12,767 nucleotides of DNA, taken from Hondaea fermentalgiana (Eukaryota > Sar > Bigyra > Thraustochytrida > Thraustochytriidae). Under the pieces are notes generated by a model. It had not been told where the DNA came from. It saw only the letters and a program-made list of their open reading frames with translations, and did not search any database. Positions 1 through 6,588 of the stretch are shown here, in pieces. Location of the stretch: positions 112,754 to 125,520 of the forward strand of contig NPFB01000013.1 in assembly GCA_014084085.1 (NCBI GenBank), written 5' to 3'. A program made the translations under genes and the position numbers. Every line of letters starts with the position of its first letter. Position 1 is the stretch's first letter.

Positions 1-73
1 CCCGCCCGTGCGCGCGCGCGCGCGAAGGAGGAGGAGGGAGGAAGGCGACCGCGAGGACGGCGGCGAGAGCACC
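1..73 (+). promoter_or_regulatory. Promoter-proximal/5' UTR segment of V-ATPase c'' gene (truncated by window edge)
   Basis: This short leader starts with an alternating CG run (about 9-24), followed by a purine-rich GGA/GAA stretch (about 25-60), and ends in a near-ideal Kozak context (ACCATGG) at the ATG at 74. There is no upstream ATG in frame. The same pairing of an alternating CG block with a GA/CT block lies just upstream of the PIP-kinase gene start (5159-5210), so it may be a promoter habit of this genome. The transcription start cannot be placed. Confidence 0.35.
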
Positions 74-1101
74 ATGGCGACGCTGACGCCCTTCTTCGCG
101 CCCGCCGGCGGCGGCGGCTTCGTGAACTACACGTGCTACGGGACGTCCAACACGCCCCAGGGATGGGATGCCGGCGGTACGTTGGCGGCCAAGGTCTGCC
201 GCGAGGTCGAGGGGGAGATGGCGTGAGAGGGCTGGATACGGCACGAGGGAAAACTTGTATCTGTGCAGCTCTCTCGCGCGCGCTTCACCTCTCTCTCCCT
301 CCTCTCTCTCGGCTTTCTCATGTAGAACGAGACGAGGCCTGCTCGGTCTCGTCTTGACGAGTATTACGAAAAACAGTACGCGAAGATCACTGAACAACTG
401 ACGAAAAACAAACAAAAACACACAACTGTGCTTGCCTGCTCGCGCGAACGCAGACTGGCCCGATATTCTGCTCAACATCTCGCCCTACACGTGGGCATCC
501 CTGGGCATCGTCATGGCTCTGAGCCTTTCCGTGCTCGGTGCGGCCTGGTACGTTCTATCTTAATTTTAGCCCTGCTTTTCATCGCGTCAATTCGTGTCGG
601 AAAACCTCGCACAGACGAATGATTTTGACTAACGATCTCGCGGCTCATTTTGCGTGCGTGCGTGTGTGCGTGCACAGGGGTATCTGGATCACTGGCTCCA
701 CACTGGTGGGTGCTGCCGTCAAGGCGCCCCGCATCAAGTCCAAGAACTTGGTGAGTGTCATCTTTTGCGAGGCCACGGCCATTTTCGGTGTCATCATTGC
801 CATCATTCTTCAGGGTAAGCTCTCCGATATCTCGGTGGGCGAAAACGACAAGGCGCCCTCTGCGATCTGCGCGACCCTCTTTTACTCGGGTTACTCCATC
901 TTCTGGGCTGGCTTTGCTGTCGGCGCCACGAACCTTGCCAGTGGCATCACTGTCGGCATCTCGGGCAGTGGCTGTGCCTTGGCAGACGCCCAGGATCCTT
1001 CGCTCTTCGTCAAGATCCTCATCGTGGAGATTTTTGGTAGTGCGCTCGGTATCTTTGGTCTCATTGTAGGCATCATCATGACGCAGAACGCGCAATTCTG
1101 A
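74..1101 (+). CDS. ATP6V0B: V-type H+-ATPase V0 proteolipid subunit c'' (21-23 kDa), three exons
   Basis: Exons 74-176, 454-547 and 678-1101 join in phase (after 34 codons + 1 base, then after 65 codons + 2 bases) to give 206 residues, close to the usual 205-213 of ATP6V0B/Vma16. This subunit sits in the rotating proteolipid ring of the membrane V0 sector and carries protons into endosomes, vacuoles and similar compartments. Several hydrophobic segments are visible. The essential proton-carrying glutamate should be Glu97 in the segment [11 protein letters not shown] (yeast Vma16 Glu108 by family knowledge). A second buried acid, Glu183, lies in the last helix ([12 protein letters not shown]). 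Other c'' hallmarks are the N-terminal [10 protein letters not shown] block, [14 protein letters not shown] between helices, and the [13 protein letters not shown] block. The ATG at 74 was chosen for its Kozak context and family length. The gene converges on the PIP-kinase gene. The identification is firm; the splice sites are inferred from phase and family alignment. Confidence 0.95.
177..453 (+). other. Intron 1 of the V-ATPase c'' gene
   Basis: A 277-base intron in phase 1. The donor is G|GTACGT and the acceptor ACGCAG|AC. Joining exon 1 and exon 2 rebuilds the codon GAC and the continuous segment [17 protein letters not shown], as expected for c''. CTGAC-like branch-point candidates lie near 390-402. 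The intron is in frame with short spurious ORFs that end inside it. Confidence 0.85.
548..677 (+). other. Intron 2 of the V-ATPase c'' gene
   Basis: A 130-base intron in phase 2 with donor TG|GTACGT and acceptor TGCACAG|GGG. Removal rebuilds a TGG codon in the continuous segment [23 protein letters not shown] at about 627-633, 45 bases before the acceptor, is a close match to the yeast branch-point consensus TACTAAC. A TGCGTG/TGTGCG repeat-rich stretch precedes the acceptor. Confidence 0.87.
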
Positions 1102-1111
1102 TCAAAACACA

Positions 1112-1172
1112 TTTCTTGTTTTCTTTTTTTTCTTTTTTCCCCTTTCCCCCCCCCCTTTTTTTTTTCTCTCAC
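1112..1172 (+). repeat. Pyrimidine homopolymer tract in the 3' flank of the V-ATPase gene
   Basis: Immediately after the stop codon region there is an almost unbroken run of T and C, including T8, T6, C10 and T10 blocks. No AATAAA is seen between the stop and this tract. It probably lies in the 3' UTR or at the cleavage region; it codes for nothing. A T-rich tract also follows the racemase-family gene (9768-9782), so such tracts may mark 3' ends here. Confidence 0.7.
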
Positions 1173-1307
1173 TCGTGCTCATGCGCCAGACGAAAAACGT
1201 TGCTCGTCGGCGGCGATAACCGTCAAGAATCGGCTACATTTGCCCCTTTTCAAGTCGTCGGTGTGAAAGGAGGTGAGTGGATCGACAATGAATCCTTCGC
1301 TTCTCAC

Positions 1308-1590
1308 AAAAAGTTGAAATTCATATTGGAATCATGCAAGGACATCGTCGCCGCCTTGCGCAACCATCCCGGGAGCAAAGATGTCCAGACTTTTCCCTGC
1401 TCTGCTTTTGGGAATCTTGCAGAAAACGACGCCCGCATCAAGGTGGTCCTTGGTCAAGATCTCGAGGTCGGCAAAGGGATCGTCAAGGCCATGCGTGAGC
1501 ATTTCTCGAACGAATGTGTTCATCAATGCCTGCGCGGCTCTTCAAAATCTCGCGTTTGATAATGACCGCAACTGCGTGATCCTTGGCCAA
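1308..1590 (+). pseudogene. Frameshifted fragment of an Armadillo-repeat protein gene
   Basis: Frame 3 reads about two Arm-type repeats up to about 1511: IVAALRNHPGSKDVQ, then PCSAFGNLAENDARIKVVLG, then GIVKAMREHFSNE. The reading then continues in frame 1 from about 1513 with INACAALQNLAFDND and RNCVILGQ (to 1590). The pattern A-C-x-A-L-x-N-L-A-x-N-D-x-R-x-x-V is a classic Arm helix signature. The repeat runs across one change of frame (one extra base or two missing near 1512-1525), too close within a repeat to be an intron. After 1590 the expected next repeat does not appear and the reading turns into low-complexity sequence. No start is evident upstream of 1308. It is most likely a decayed duplicate; a sequencing error cannot explain the missing ends, though it could explain the frame change. 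Confidence 0.72.
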
Positions 1591-1650
1591 AACCTATGGT
1601 CAGACAAACAAGCTACTCACTGCAGCGTCATAGCCTCGTTGAACAAAGAT

Positions 1651-1674
1651 ACATCCATGTACGTTCATGGATGT
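1651..1674. repeat. Perfect 9-bp inverted repeat (hairpin) with 6-base loop
   Basis: ACATCCATG (1651-1659) is followed by the loop TACGTT and then CATGGATGT (1666-1674), an exact reverse complement. It lies just beyond the Arm-gene relic in the gap between two convergent genes. A role in transcript ending or as a remnant of a mobile element is possible; neither is shown. Confidence 0.6.
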
Positions 1675-1826
1675 AAGAAAAACAAGAAAAAGCAATTGGG
1701 AGGAAGTCAACAACAAAGAGGAACAAAAAGACCAAAAAGGGTAAGGCCAGCCACGGCAGATGATCGTTGAACATCGTTGGAGTTGGGTCTGCATTTCAAT
1801 CGTCATTGTTACACAGCCAATGAGCG

Positions 1827-1857
1827 AAAGCCTTCTCCGCTGCGGAGAAACGGCTTT
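1827..1857. repeat. Strong 31-base hairpin in the convergent intergenic gap
   Basis: AAAGCC plus TTCTCCGC (1827-1840) pairs with GCGGAGAA plus GGCTTT (1842-1857). The inner eight pairs are perfect around a single central T, and the six outer pairs are separated from them only by an unpaired AC on the right arm. A single-base loop cannot fold as written, so in RNA the innermost pair or pairs must open. As DNA it is a near-perfect palindrome. It sits about 190 bases beyond the 3' end of the minus-strand PIP-kinase coding region. Confidence 0.6.
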
Positions 1858-1881
1858 AACACGCTGTCAGATCCATACTAT

Positions 1882-1914
1882 AGAAAGAGAGAGAAAGAGA
1901 GAGAGAGGAGAGAG
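1882..1914. repeat. GA-rich microsatellite
   Basis: An interrupted GA repeat (GAAAGAGAGAG units) of 33 bases between the convergent genes. It reads as a CT tract on the strand of the PIP-kinase transcript, so it may lie in or just beyond that 3' UTR. The remaining sequence between 1591 and 2043 holds no gene that I can support. Confidence 0.75.
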
Positions 1915-2043
1915 TGTTACAAAGGAGAAAGGAGCTCTTCATGCTGTATGCACAACATGATTCCCGCAAGACGCCTGAAGGCAAAGCGCTGTGAGAAATT
2001 CGATCAGCTGACGCGATGCCACCTCGACGCGTGAGGGGGATGA

Positions 2044-5000
2044 TCATTCGATGGACTTGTCCATATAGTTGATGAAGCGCTTGGCATACTTGTGCGGCGG
2101 GGCAACAGAGATGCCCTCGCGAGAGTAGACGAAGGCTTTGCCAAAACGCTCAACAACCTTGCGCGAAGTGTAAAGGGTGAAGAAATCAATAATACCCATG
2201 ACGTACGTCTCCGAGCCGTCCTCGGACTTCATACCGCCCTCATCCTCTTGGAAAAACGGAATGTGGGCACTCACCCCCTCACCGTCATCTTCTGCCGCAA
2301 ACCCATCCTCGTCATCATCGTCACTCACCGAGAAGCGACGACCAAACATATTGGAAGCAGAGGCGCGCGAAGTGGACGAAGGTATGCTGTGAAGCGAGCC
2401 TGCCCCAGTCTGCTGCTGCTGCTGCTGCTGCTGTTGCTGCTGCTGTTGCGAGGTGGCGCCAGAGGCTGATTGTTTGTGAATACCGAGAAGGAGACTGTAG
2501 TCGATGAGATGCTTGTCTTCGAGAAATGCTGCGTCTCGGCGAAGCGCCTCCATGAGTCGCGCCTTTCGCTCGGGGCCGATGCGAATCTTCTGGCCCATCT
2601 CGCGAAAGTCGACATCCTTCAAAGTTGACTTGGCCTGCTTTCGGGCGGCCTCGCCTTCCTTGCGGCCGACCCACGAGCCCTTGAGGTCGTACCGCAAATC
2701 GAGCTTGAGATCTGTGTGCAGCATGTTGGTCATGACGACAAAGTAGATCTTGTTCGCGCCAATCTTGCTGTTCTTGCTCAAGCGTACCACGTGGCTGCCG
2801 ACAATGCGACACAAGAGAGAGTCCGCACTTCCAGTGCGCGTCATGTGATAGTAGTACTGAGGCAAGATGCTGCGCAGCAGCTTGTGCTCTTCCTTGTGGA
2901 CCGTCTTGACCATGAACTGCCCGTCAGACGTAAAGTAAAAGAAGGATCCGGACTTGCCTTCGGACCCAAGTTCTGCCAGCGAGGAGAGGCTGCCCAGCAT
3001 CAGATTACTTAGCATGTTTCCGGGCCCAATCGAGTGCACGTAGTCCTCGTTACGAATGCCAAAGTGCTCGCGCAACTTGCAGTAAACCACGGGCGCATAA
3101 TCTACAAATCGGCATGAACGACCGGATCTGTCATTGTCAATGTCCTTGAGGCCGACATTTTTCGGCGACGCGTGCTTGCCAATCTTTGAACCAGCGACGA
3201 GGGTGTACTTTTCCTTGACACTAAAGTCTACCTGGTTCAAAGGCCTCGATGCCTCTGCAGCGGACCTGCCTACGGCCATTTGGATTCCTTTCATCACATT
3301 GATGACCAGATCCCAATTCTTGTGGCCAAAGAACACAGTCGAGCCCTTTTGCGCAGAGGCGAGGTACCTTCCGAGAGCGGCGTCATCGACGTGGCTGTTG
3401 TTGCCATCGTCGTCGTCGTCTCCCTCGCCTTGCTCATTGGAATTGGTGCTTTGATCCCCTCGGTCGCTCGAGGCCTCCTTTGCACCATCCTTGGAGGCAC
3501 AATCTTTGACGCCCTCAGAACCGCCGGTCTTGGAACCACCTGTTGAAGACGACGTGTGCCTGGTAAAGTTGGCGGCGCGAGACCAATCGTTGTGGCGCGC
3601 ACCAGCACTTGCAGTGGGACTGTTGAGTAGCGTCTCTTTGATGAGTTTCTGGTCCACCACGAAGTCGCGAGTCTTGCTTGGAATCGAGGACTCTGTGGAG
3701 GAACGCGCCTGTCGCGTCTGCACGTGGCTGTCGCCGTTCTCTTCGGAGGTATTTGTCTCGCTCGAGGCGCTTTTGCGCACACGGAGCTCAGCGGCGCTCC
3801 CTGAACGTCCGATGCCATATCGTGAATGAATGGTCGTATTGGGAGGAACAGCAATGTTTGGAACGCTAGAGGACGCACCGAGGCCAGCAGCCGCTTTTTT
3901 CTTTTTCGAGTTCGGGTCTTCGAGGACTGCCTGCATCTTCGCCTGGATCGTCAGCAGGATGCTCATGAGGCGATCGTCTAACGGCATGTCTTCTGGAATG
4001 GCGGTTCCGTTCCTACCACTGCTTTCCGCAGACGACATCGACGACATCGGTAAGGGGTGCACGGCCTTTTCGTTGATTGGTCTGATGAAGCCTGTACTCG
4101 GTCCGCTCAAGCCCGAGACCTCGCTACTCTTCAGTCGAGTCGTCGCAGCAGCATCGTATGAGTCCGTCTCGTGCAAGGCCTCATCGTCATCGTCGTCGTC
4201 ATCGTCATCGTCATCTTCACCTGATTCCCACTCCGTAACAACCTCGTCGGAGAGAATGGTGCTCACGCTTGCATCATCGCGCGCAAGGTGAGCTTGAGGA
4301 GCCGTGAGCGGGACATTTTCAAGGCCCGTTACTTGTGACGCCGCGGCGCGTGCAGCGTTTGTATCTTCAATTCCCGCACTCGCCATTCCGACAGAGATGG
4401 CATCGAGAAGCTGAATAGCCTCATTGACATCAAGCATGACGCTCTTGCACACACGACGGTACCGGCGCACTCGACTCTGTCCTTCCTTGATGATATTATT
4501 CTGGCCGACGGTAAAGAGGTCCGAACCCCGTAGACTGGCGACGAATTCAGGATGCTGCTTCATTCCGCGCTTGTACTCGTCGAGTGTGATCATGCCGTCG
4601 TTGTTGCGATCGAGCTGGTTGAACATTTTTCTGATCTTGCTTTTATCAAGCGTTGCAATGTTAACACTGCCCATAATTCCACTGTAAATGCGCATAATGG
4701 AGTCGACGGTGATCTCCAATTCGCCGAGCGTGATCTCGCCCGAGCTGTCAATGTCAGTCATGGCAAAGGCGAACTCCAGCTTTTCGTCGACGGACCCCTT
4801 GACCAGCACACCAAGACCGATGGCGAACTCTTCAAAGGTAATGTATCCAGTCTGCGACTTGTTAAAGACGGAGAAGAGCCGCTGGCACAGGATGCTATCC
4901 TGCACCATGCCTAGGATTCCCATGCTCTGTCTGAAGCCGTGCTGCCCGAGCGTGCCATCCTTGTCTGCGATTTGCTGGAACTGCTGGAAGAGTTTGCGGA

Positions 5001-5124
5001 TCTCCTTCGACTTGAAGCGCGTGGCCATCTCCACCTGCCGCACGGTCGCCTCTGTGAGCCGCGTCGACGCCAGGCGGAGTCGCAAGGACTTCTTGTTGGT
5101 GATGCTGCCCATCATGGACGCCAT
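2044..5124 (-). CDS. EF-hand/phosphatidylinositol-phosphate kinase fusion (PIPK family)
   Basis: One intronless frame of 1026 residues. Residues about 38-195 form an NCS/calcineurin-B-like module of four EF-hands: EF1 (about 54-64) is degenerate, EF2 (88-99) starts with Asn in place of Asp, and EF3 (124-135, DIDSSGEITLGE) and EF4 (172-183, DRNNDGMITLDE) have canonical Ca2+ ligands. A basic segment (about 217-228) and a long disordered linker with an 11-Asp run follow. Residues about 583-1026 are the PIPK catalytic domain, which phosphorylates phosphoinositides at the membrane: GHKNWDLVINVMKGI, the glycine-rich GKSGS (723-727), the ATP-site Lys740 in FMVKT, DLKGS (813-817), the catalytic block LIDYSLLLGIH (873-883), GIIDF (977-981), and a C-terminal activation-loop region ending PPHKYAKRF. 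A polyGln and acidic insert lies between DYSLL and IID, where the family is variable. The start at 5124 has a strong Kozak context (A at -3, G at +4). Whether it acts on PI4P or PI5P cannot be decided. The fusion recalls the Plasmodium PIP5K with an NCS-like domain. Confidence 0.93.
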   Translation of the reverse strand: MASMMGSITNKKSLRLRLASTRLTEATVRQVEMATRFKSKEIRKLFQQFQQIADKDGTLGQHGFRQSMGILGMVQDSILCQRLFSVFNKSQTGYITFEEFAIGLGVLVKGSVDEKLEFAFAMTDIDSSGEITLGELEITVDSIMRIYSGIMGSVNIATLDKSKIRKMFNQLDRNNDGMITLDEYKRGMKQHPEFVASLRGSDLFTVGQNNIIKEGQSRVRRYRRVCKSVMLDVNEAIQLLDAISVGMASAGIEDTNAARAAASQVTGLENVPLTAPQAHLARDDASVSTILSDEVVTEWESGEDDDDDDDDDDDEALHETDSYDAAATTRLKSSEVSGLSGPSTGFIRPINEKAVHPLPMSSMSSAESSGRNGTAIPEDMPLDDRLMSILLTIQAKMQAVLEDPNSKKKKAAAGLGASSSVPNIAVPPNTTIHSRYGIGRSGSAAELRVRKSASSETNTSEENGDSHVQTRQARSSTESSIPSKTRDFVVDQKLIKETLLNSPTASAGARHNDWSRAANFTRHTSSSTGGSKTGGSEGVKDCASKDGAKEASSDRGDQSTNSNEQGEGDDDDDGNNSHVDDAALGRYLASAQKGSTVFFGHKNWDLVINVMKGIQMAVGRSAAEASRPLNQVDFSVKEKYTLVAGSKIGKHASPKNVGLKDIDNDRSGRSCRFVDYAPVVYCKLREHFGIRNEDYVHSIGPGNMLSNLMLGSLSSLAELGSEGKSGSFFYFTSDGQFMVKTVHKEEHKLLRSILPQYYYHMTRTGSADSLLCRIVGSHVVRLSKNSKIGANKIYFVVMTNMLHTDLKLDLRYDLKGSWVGRKEGEAARKQAKSTLKDVDFREMGQKIRIGPERKARLMEALRRDAAFLEDKHLIDYSLLLGIHKQSASGATSQQQQQQQQQQQQQTGAGSLHSIPSSTSRASASNMFGRRFSVSDDDDEDGFAAEDDGEGVSAHIPFFQEDEGGMKSEDGSETYVMGIIDFFTLYTSRKVVERFGKAFVYSREGISVAPPHKYAKRFINYMDKSIE
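2410..2448 (-). repeat. CAG/CAA repeat coding for 13 glutamines in the PIP-kinase
   Basis: Thirteen Gln codons (residues 893-905), 11 CAG with CAA at positions 1 and 5 of the coding strand. It is inserted in the catalytic domain between the DYSLL and IID motifs, beside a Ser-rich and acidic stretch (to about residue 970). The position is a family-variable loop, so the kinase fold should tolerate it. Trinucleotide repeats of this kind are expected to vary in length between strains. Confidence 0.9.
4183..4215 (-). repeat. GAT/GAC repeat coding for 11 aspartates in the PIP-kinase linker
   Basis: Eleven consecutive Asp codons (residues 304-314) mixed between GAT and GAC, in the disordered linker between the EF-hand module and the kinase. 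A second acidic run of five Asp lies just before the kinase domain (about 569-573). The mixed codons suggest selection for charge, or an old repeat. Confidence 0.9.
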
Positions 5125-5210
5125 CTTGGCCGAGCCTGTCCTCGATCCCGTCGCCGTGTACGCGTACGCGCGCGCGCGAGAGAGAGAGAGAGAGAAGGAG
5201 AGAAAGAGAG
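5125..5210 (-). promoter_or_regulatory. 5' flank of the PIP-kinase gene with CG/CT repeats
   Basis: Reading on the minus strand toward the ATG, a CT-rich stretch (about 5178-5210) is followed by an alternating CG run (about 5161-5178) and then about 35 bases to the start codon. This is likely 5' UTR or core promoter. Polypyrimidine tracts at starts of transcription are common in compact protist genomes, but no TATA box or initiator can be assigned with confidence. It reads as GA repeat on the plus strand. Confidence 0.45.
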
Positions 5211-5330
5211 CGGCAGGCGGCGATTAAAGTGGGCGCCCGCGGCGGCCTCGCGACTCCGTCCGCCGCGCAGCCGCGCAGCCGCGACGAGGAGGTTCTGTGA
5301 GCAGCAGCTCGTTCGTTCGAGCGTTTCGGC

Positions 5331-5405
5331 CGTCGCACAAACCCCGCACCGGACCCGGCGACAGCTCCAGACTAGCAGAATTTAATGTGCGACGGGTCCG
5401 GTGCG
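5331..5405. repeat. Two overlapping inverted repeats sharing one right arm
   Basis: CGCACCGGACCCG (5345-5357) is the exact reverse complement of 5393-5405, a 13-bp stem with a 35-base loop. CGTCGCACA (5331-5339) is the exact reverse complement of 5386-5394, a 9-bp stem. The two right arms overlap by two bases, so the two stems are largely alternative partners for one segment, and they cannot nest because their left arms are in the opposite order. Confidence 0.7.
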
Positions 5406-6182
5406 AGGTGCGGAGGGCGGGCAGACCCCGCCGGAGGTGGACCTACGAGAGGCCGCGCCTCCTTCGACCTCGAGGCCGAGCCGCGCCTCGCGACGATGGA
5501 CGCGTGGAGGGAGGCCGGGCCGCGCCCGAGAGTTGCGTTGCAATCGGGAAGGACAAGAAGCGAGCTTTTGTCAAGTCTTTGCGAGAAGATCAACGCAGGA
5601 TTGTAGAGTTTTCGTGTGTGGCGCGAATCTCGAGCAGAATTCTGGTTCCAGTGCCGCTGCTCAGCTGATCGAAGTCGCTATGCTCGTCTTTGCTTTTCTT
5701 TTTTCTCCAATTTGCTTAGCCTGCATTGGAGAGATTGTGCGCAGATCTGCTAGCCTGGGAAGTTGCTTAACTGCTGATTCAACGAGACTTCGAAGGTCCA
5801 GTCATCGTGCTGTAGAAGCGGTGACTGAAGCTATCGTAAGTCATTGCAGCACACTATCCTTCTTGAGGCAAATTTTCGGTGCTGTTCTTCCCTAAATTCT
5901 TGCACAATCCCGCCCGGCTTTGGAGAACTTGACTCCTTGGTGGTGTGCAAGATGAAGGCATGATGCACCGTGTGGTTTGATGCGGTGAGCGGCAAGACGC
6001 AAGAACGCCGCCTCTAACTTTTTACAATCTTGGTGCACTTCATAACATACCAACGGTTCCTGCGACGAAGATGAAATACGACGCTTCGACAGCTTCTCGA
6101 CCGCCATGAGTTGTGCGTGCATATCCTGACTGCAATCCATCCAAGAAGCCCACCGTCAATCGTGTCGAGGCCGCGAGAAGAT

Positions 6183-6206
6183 GATCGATCGATCGATCAA
6201 TCGATC
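6183..6206. repeat. GATC tetranucleotide microsatellite
   Basis: Four GATC units in a row, then AATC-type interruption and a further GATC. It is self-complementary throughout, so it can form a cruciform, and it has a high density of GATC sites. It lies about 380 bases upstream of the SLC49A4-like start. Confidence 0.85.
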
Positions 6207-6271
6207 ACGCGCTGGCTTTTCTCGCGGCGCCAGAACGTACGAGTCGCGGACAGTAGTCGGCGTGGCTGTAG

Positions 6272-6336
6272 CTGCAGAGAGCTAGAACTGTTGCAACAAA
6301 TGCAACTGCTTCTGCTGCAGACAACAGCAACTGCAG
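6272..6336. repeat. Cluster of CTGCAG palindromes with GTTGCAAC
   Basis: CTGCAG occurs at 6272-6277, 6315-6320 and 6331-6336, and the palindrome GTTGCAAC at 6290-6297, with TGCAACTGC and CAGCAACTGCAG echoes between them. It could be a promoter element cluster for the transporter gene or a degenerate CTG/CAG-type repeat. No function can be assigned. Confidence 0.45.
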
Positions 6337-6588
6337 CGATAGATTCACGCAAGATCTGGCCGATTGTGTTTTCATCGGGCAGCTGAGACACGAAAACAAG
6401 GGTTGGTTCGAGGCTCACAGGGCTGGTCGCCCCTCACCCAATCTTGCTTCGATCCGCACGAGCTCGGTGAGCGAGTCCTGGCGGCGGCTGCGCGCGCTCT
6501 CGCAGCCGACTGACCGGCGACGACGAAGGGGCGAGCGGGATTGGGGGAAGGCTGTGAGCGAGAGAGCAGGCGAGAAAGCAGTGGCGCC

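Larger units (their letters stand above)
5211..6588. other. Long divergent intergenic region, no supported gene
   Basis: This region separates the divergent PIP-kinase and SLC49A4-like genes and should hold both promoters. Its left third (to about 5560) is very GC-rich, with a tandem GCCGCGCA repeat (about 5262-5282), the 8-base palindrome GGGCGCCC (about 5230-5237) and two overlapping inverted repeats. The middle is AT-richer, and the right part has a GATC repeat, a cluster of CTGCAG palindromes and, close to the transporter gene, an 8-bp hairpin CGGCTGCG/CGCAGCCG (6485-6508). Open frames exist (for example 5401-5895 + and 5892-6140 -) but show no recognisable domain, intron-supported extension or codon signal. 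At about 1.4 kb it is by far the longest gap here, so an RNA gene or an unrecognised short gene is possible. Confidence 0.5.

Noticed and set aside
511..1095. A 194-codon minus-strand frame opposite the V-ATPase gene
   Set aside because: It covers the second intron and the exons of the clear c'' gene on the other strand. Its Asp/Gly/Arg/His-rich composition is that of an antisense shadow.
1116..1322. Start of a complete Arm-repeat gene at 1116
   Set aside because: The first codons only read the pyrimidine tract (Phe/Pro run) and the putative start is not a good one. No Arm pattern is seen before about 1308, so the upstream part is not counted as coding.
2321..2812. A second protein in another frame across the CAG repeat of the PIP-kinase
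   Set aside because: The frame reads an Ala run from the same repeat and stays open because of GC-rich codon use. There is no ATG with support and no similarity to any known domain.
5860..5885. An Sm-site-like AAATTTTCGG that could point to a small nuclear RNA
   Set aside because: The site does not match the consensus well (a short T run with a C), and no flanking stem-loops or U-snRNA core sequences were recognised.
6350..6425. A tRNA-like pair of A-box (TGGCCGATTG) and B-box (GGTTCGAGGCT) matches
   Set aside because: The B-box is not flanked by a pairing T-stem and no acceptor stem or anticodon arm could be folded around the pair, so it is not a tRNA. An unknown Pol III transcript is not excluded but not supported.
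6541..6588. A longer transporter starting upstream of the ATG at 6589
   Set aside because: The upstream part of the frame has no ATG; only a TTG at 6541 would open it. The 16 extra residues are Arg/Glu-rich with no membrane segment, and the ATG at 6589 has a proper context.
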